Assembly (NCBI GenBank): GCA_026706165.1
Contig: JAPOZF010000399.1
Span: 3,842 to 12,052, forward strand
Length of the DNA: 8,211 nucleotides
Source of the DNA: Gemmatimonadota bacterium
GTDB taxonomy: Bacteria > Latescibacterota > UBA2968 > UBA8231
Direction of reading: 5' to 3'
Within the stretch, counting starts at the first letter, position 1. Each line of letters begins with the position of its first letter. The notes under the pieces are model-generated. The model was not told the DNA's origin and did not search any database. It saw only the letters and a program-made list of their open reading frames with translations. Shown piece by piece: positions 5,264 to 8,211 of the stretch. The position numbers were made by a program, and so were the translations under genes.

Positions 5264-6371
5264 CCTCACGCCAGCGGAACCAGCCCGCGGTGCCGGCCGG
5301 CACGAACAGCAGGACGTACGGAATATAGAGAAATTCGAGAATCGGCAGGAATGGGATCAGCCTGCGGTCTTCGGAGGCCGGGGCAAAGCTCTGCAACAGG
5401 AGGTAATCGATCAGCCAGCGGAATCCCCAGACCGCTGGAAAAGCGGGCGGCACCTTTTCGAACAGGAAAGTCTGCACCACCCCCCACAGCAGAGTGAGGT
5501 GAAAAAGGTAGACCGCCGCCCCCAACAGCTTCGCCGCGCCTCGATAATGCCCCGCCTTGGAGGCGTGGCGCAGTTTCTGGTGCATCAGACCGGACCAGGA
5601 TTCAGGCCCCGGACCGCATGCGACCACGGCCGCCGGATCGCGGCAGTACACCATTCGCCAGTCGGTGGCCTGGGCCACCAGCCGGGCGAAGTAGACGTCG
5701 TCCCCGGCGACGAGGTGGCCGATGGAGGCGTACCCTCCGGCCTCGTCGTACAGGCGCCGCCTGTAGGCGAGATTCCTGCCTGTACAGGAAAGCACCGCGC
5801 CATTGCCGATGCTTCCGGCCGCGAGTGCGCTGACCGCGAGGTTGTCCAGGGCGAGTACCCGGTGCCGCAGCCACCTCGTCCCGCGCGGTCTCGCGTATCC
5901 TGCAACAAGCCCGACCCCGTCGGTGAACAGCGAGGCGGTTATTCGCACCCATGCAGGGGGCGGCTCGCAGTCGGCGTCGGTGAACATCAGCAACTCCCCG
6001 GAGCTGGCGGCAATACCCCGGGCCAGGGCGCTCTTCTTCGGGCACTCGAACTCCCCTTCCCCCTCCCCTAACGGCACCGGCTTGAGGGCCGGCCACCCGG
6101 CCGCGATCTCCCGCAGGATTTGCCCGGTCCGGTCGCTGGAACGGTCGTCCACCACAACGACTTCGATCTCTCCGGCATACTCCTGGAGCTGAAGCGCCCG
6201 CAGGCAGGTGGAGATCGAGGCTTCCTCGTTGCGGGCGGCAATGATCACGCTGACGTCGGGAGTGGTTCCGGAGACAGTCGGGGCGGCTCGTCGAAGCCCC
6301 GAGACCAGCCATACGACCGCGGCGACATACCCGCATCCGAGGAGTATCATCAGCGCCTGAAGCTCAAGCAT
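5220..6371 (-). CDS. Membrane-anchored family 2 glycosyltransferase with acidic C-terminal tail
   Basis: The protein has 383 residues. An N-terminal membrane helix (about 6-24) is followed by a GT-A domain: DVSVIIAARNEEASISTCL (39-57), DDRSSDRT (75-82), PKKSAL (111-116), TDADC with Asp132-Ala-Asp134, TGRNLAYRR (197-205) and GDD at 223-225. QKLRH at 265-269 takes the place of QxxRW, keeping Gln and Arg but with His instead of Trp. Two or three hydrophobic segments follow (about 281-304, 313-328 and 340-363). It ends in a strongly acidic tail (REDEAEEEEEEEATSS). It is clearly a paralogue of the other glycosyltransferase of the operon, sharing N-terminal helix, GT-A core and C-terminal helices. 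ATG 6371 is preceded by an in-frame TGA two codons upstream, so the start is the earliest possible; no Shine-Dalgarno is visible, and reinitiation after the Wzi gene 56 bp upstream is possible. A role in inner-membrane assembly of a surface glycan or glycolipid is inferred. Confidence 0.88.
   Translation of the reverse strand: MLELQALMILLGCGYVAAVVWLVSGLRRAAPTVSGTTPDVSVIIAARNEEASISTCLRALQLQEYAGEIEVVVVDDRSSDRTGQILREIAAGWPALKPVPLGEGEGEFECPKKSALARGIAASSGELLMFTDADCEPPPAWVRITASLFTDGVGLVAGYARPRGTRWLRHRVLALDNLAVSALAAGSIGNGAVLSCTGRNLAYRRRLYDEAGGYASIGHLVAGDDVYFARLVAQATDWRMVYCRDPAAVVACGPGPESWSGLMHQKLRHASKAGHYRGAAKLLGAAVYLFHLTLLWGVVQTFLFEKVPPAFPAVWGFRWLIDYLLLQSFAPASEDRRLIPFLPILEFLYIPYVLLFVPAGTAGWFRWREDEAEEEEEEEATSS
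5234..5263 (-). repeat. Purine-rich low-complexity tract read in two frames
   Basis: On the minus strand this stretch is almost only G and A (GAG, GAA, GGA and AGG triplets). In the frame of the upstream glycosyltransferase it encodes the acidic tail. Shifted by one base it encodes the Lys/Arg run at the head of the radical SAM protein. It also contains several AGGAGG-like Shine-Dalgarno matches, the last (5234-5242) lying 12-20 bases before the glycosyltransferase stop. Confidence 0.75.
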
Positions 6372-6427
6372 CGATCAGGAGGGTCGTTGGGAGGGAAAGG
6401 GCTTCAGGGGCAGGACCGCCCTGGAGG

Positions 6428-8206
6428 TCAGAAATAACCGTAACGGAGATCGAAGCTGAAAAGACGGCTCTCTCCGTCGCCGTACCCGGTGCGGCTCCCC
6501 AGGGCGATGTTCGGTCGCCACCTCGGAGGCAGGGGCACGTTGGTTCCCCATTCGTTTGCATACCCGACCGCAACCCCGAGGCCGGGAAGAATCCGCCATT
6601 CGAGCTCGAGCGACATTTTCGTCCAGACGTGGAGGTTTCCGGCAAGGAAGTCCTTGGAGACGCGGTCGTCCCCCGGACGCCAGCCGCGGTGAAGGTCCCC
6701 GCCGACGTTGAGAACGGCTCCGTCGTCCAGGATTTCGTTGCTCCCGTGGCGTGAGCGGGACAGGCTTGCACCGAGACTCAGACCGCGGCTGAAACGGCGG
6801 CTCGCGGCGACCACCCAGCGGTCGGAGTTCGGGCCGAGTGAATGTCCGATCGGAGAATCGAAATTCCGAAAGGTGTTGATGGGAAATTTGTGGGTGTAGA
6901 TCCAGGGCTCGATGCGCACGTATTCCACCCGCAGATCGGTATCGCGCAAGCCGGCCGGATCGACCCACAGCAGGCCCGCCTGCAGCGAAAACTTGTTGAC
7001 GAAGTCATCGCTGAAGATGCGCAGCTTCTTGAGGTCGTCGACGACGTAGGCCAAATAGAGCTTCACCCCGTTGCCCGGATGGATGTCGAAATCGACGCCC
7101 ATCATCAGGTTGTCCTTGTCGCCCTGATAGCTCTGGGCCGCCCAGTAGAACATCACCGGGTTGAGGTAAGTCGCCTGCGGAGGGCGGTCGCCGTACACCA
7201 GGACCTCCTGGAACCCGACGTCGAGCCAGTCGAACAACGACGCTTCCACCCGGTGGGCTGCGAGGTACTTCTGGCGCTCCAGCGGACGCCGGACTCCGTT
7301 GACTACGTACGACGAGGAGGTATCTCCGACACCGGCGCATTGGGGGGAATCCGGCCGGTCGGGACACGGGCGCAGGGCCCCGGCGATGCTGACCAGCTTG
7401 AGTATTCCGAACTGCCCGCGCAGACGGATCATGTCGAACCCGGGGGCGTTGTCGCTCAACCCGAGGTTGTCCCTGGCCGCCGGTCCCCAACTTGCCTGAC
7501 CTTTTCCCACCTCGACCGTGAGACCCGGAAGCGGCGAAAAAAACAGCGCCGCCGCACCCTCGTGGAAGTCGGCAAGGTCTTCTTTCAGCTGCGGAACCTC
7601 CAGGCGGCGCTCGAAGACGTCGTCGCGAATCACATAGCTGCGATTCCCCTGCTCCCGCGTCTGCAGAAAGGCTATGCGGAAACCGAGGCGCTGCCAGGCT
7701 TCCCCCCGCAGAACTCCCCCGAGATGATTGCGGTACACCTGTTCGGTGCGGGCCCGGCCCAACCCGGAAATGGCGTCGACCTGGTTTCGCAGCCGGATAT
7801 CGGCGAACAGCTCCCCCTGGGGAACGGCGTAGCGGACCAGAGGTTCTCCGCTTCTCAGCCGCCCCGTCCCCATTCCCCGGGAGGCATCCGCAGCCTCGCG
7901 GCCGATGGAGGGAGAGGCATCGAGGCCGAACTCCAGGCGCAGCAGGTCGAGCTCTGACTGCTCCACTTCGCTGAGGAGGCCGCGGCGCTCCTCGATTCTC
8001 CGCAGGGCGGCGGCAACCTCGGATCTCGTGAACGGTTTGATCCCGTCCGCCAGGCGCACCAGTACCCCTTTTGCCTCACAGCGCTCGAGGAAGCGGTAGC
8101 TCTTGTGAGCGATCGGGACATGGGTGGAACTACCCCCGGCCGCCCCGGAATCGGGGTGCGCCAGAATCGCGACGAGCGCACCTAAACCCAGTCTTGACAG
8201 TATCAT
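6428..8206 (-). CDS. Capsule assembly Wzi-family outer-membrane protein
   Basis: This is a 592-residue predicted outer-membrane beta-barrel. A hydrophobic N-terminal stretch (about residues 5-17, MILSRLGLGALVAILA) is a likely signal peptide. A helical periplasmic part follows (about 33-95, with the DGIKPFTRSEVAAALRRIEE pattern seen in front of Wzi barrels). The barrel contains the Wzi-family block VEVGKGQASWGPAARDNLGL-SDNAPGF (231-257), then YLNPVMFYWAAQS and MMGVDFDIHPGNGVKLYLAY (347-387). The chain ends in RYGYF, and a final aromatic residue is typical of BamA-inserted barrels. Cys281 and Cys290 could form a disulfide in an external loop. E. coli Wzi helps attach capsule to the cell surface; many distant members are simply linked to polysaccharide loci. 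ATG 8206 lies five bases from the window edge, so a longer start upstream cannot be excluded, although the signal peptide fits this one. It is the first visible gene of the four-gene operon. Confidence 0.85.
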   Translation of the reverse strand: MILSRLGLGALVAILAHPDSGAAGGSSTHVPIAHKSYRFLERCEAKGVLVRLADGIKPFTRSEVAAALRRIEERRGLLSEVEQSELDLLRLEFGLDASPSIGREAADASRGMGTGRLRSGEPLVRYAVPQGELFADIRLRNQVDAISGLGRARTEQVYRNHLGGVLRGEAWQRLGFRIAFLQTREQGNRSYVIRDDVFERRLEVPQLKEDLADFHEGAAALFFSPLPGLTVEVGKGQASWGPAARDNLGLSDNAPGFDMIRLRGQFGILKLVSIAGALRPCPDRPDSPQCAGVGDTSSSYVVNGVRRPLERQKYLAAHRVEASLFDWLDVGFQEVLVYGDRPPQATYLNPVMFYWAAQSYQGDKDNLMMGVDFDIHPGNGVKLYLAYVVDDLKKLRIFSDDFVNKFSLQAGLLWVDPAGLRDTDLRVEYVRIEPWIYTHKFPINTFRNFDSPIGHSLGPNSDRWVVAASRRFSRGLSLGASLSRSRHGSNEILDDGAVLNVGGDLHRGWRPGDDRVSKDFLAGNLHVWTKMSLELEWRILPGLGVAVGYANEWGTNVPLPPRWRPNIALGSRTGYGDGESRLFSFDLRYGYF

Positions 8207-8211
8207 ACGTG

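Noticed and set aside
4409..5497. A 362-codon plus-strand open frame opposite the radical SAM gene
   Set aside because: It is in the codon-on-codon antisense register of the radical SAM gene and runs on opposite the glycosyltransferase. The product is low-complexity and unfamiliar, as expected of a GC-rich shadow.
6842..7957. A 371-codon plus-strand open frame opposite the Wzi-family gene
   Set aside because: It is an antisense shadow in GC-rich sequence. The minus-strand frame has a signal peptide, the Wzi signature block and a terminal aromatic residue.
8194..8199. TTGACA on the plus strand, a perfect -35 hexamer
   Set aside because: It lies inside the signal-peptide codons of the minus-strand Wzi-family gene, and a matching -10 would fall outside the window. 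It cannot be assessed here.

Overview
The window looks like a GC-rich Gram-negative chromosome. An outer-membrane beta-barrel protein of the Wzi type implies two membranes. The set of a cytidylate-kinase-like protein, a UspA/EIIA fusion, a short Ppx/GppA phosphatase and a surface-glycan operon would fit a deltaproteobacterium of the Geobacter/Desulfuromonas kind. That placement is inferred from protein style only and is not proven. Several starts are TTG or GTG, and Leu TTA/CTA and Ser TCA codons are nearly absent, as expected at high GC.

Left part (1-2748). The 5' end of a cytidylate-kinase-like gene leaves the window on the minus strand (start near 250). A divergent gap of about 210 bp holds a plausible sigma70-type promoter and a GC-rich hairpin. 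Two plus-strand genes follow in the same reading frame, 66 bp apart: a soluble protein with two universal-stress domains and a PTS EIIA domain (460-1737), and a Ppx/GppA-family phosphatase (1804-2748). Both have forced TTG starts and weak ribosome binding sites. Together they suggest a small stress, energy or phosphate signalling unit.

Right part (2817-8206). Four tightly packed minus-strand genes are read right to left: a Wzi-family outer-membrane protein, a membrane-anchored family 2 glycosyltransferase, a radical SAM/SPASM protein, and a second membrane-anchored family 2 glycosyltransferase. The spacings are 56 bp, a 44-nt overlap and 14 bp, so this is almost certainly one operon, and it may continue beyond the right edge. 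The likely theme is synthesis and surface attachment of a glycan or glycolipid, with a radical SAM step whose substrate is unknown.

The two gene blocks converge at 2749-2816, where an 8-bp perfect inverted repeat could act as a shared terminator. The most notable points are the glycosyltransferase/radical SAM/glycosyltransferase/Wzi cassette, an overlap where one purine tract encodes an acidic tail in one frame and a basic head in the other, the transporter-less Usp-Usp-EIIA fusion with an altered second EIIA histidine, and a Cys-Arg repeat in the kinase-like protein. No tRNA, rRNA, insertion sequence or CRISPR array was seen.
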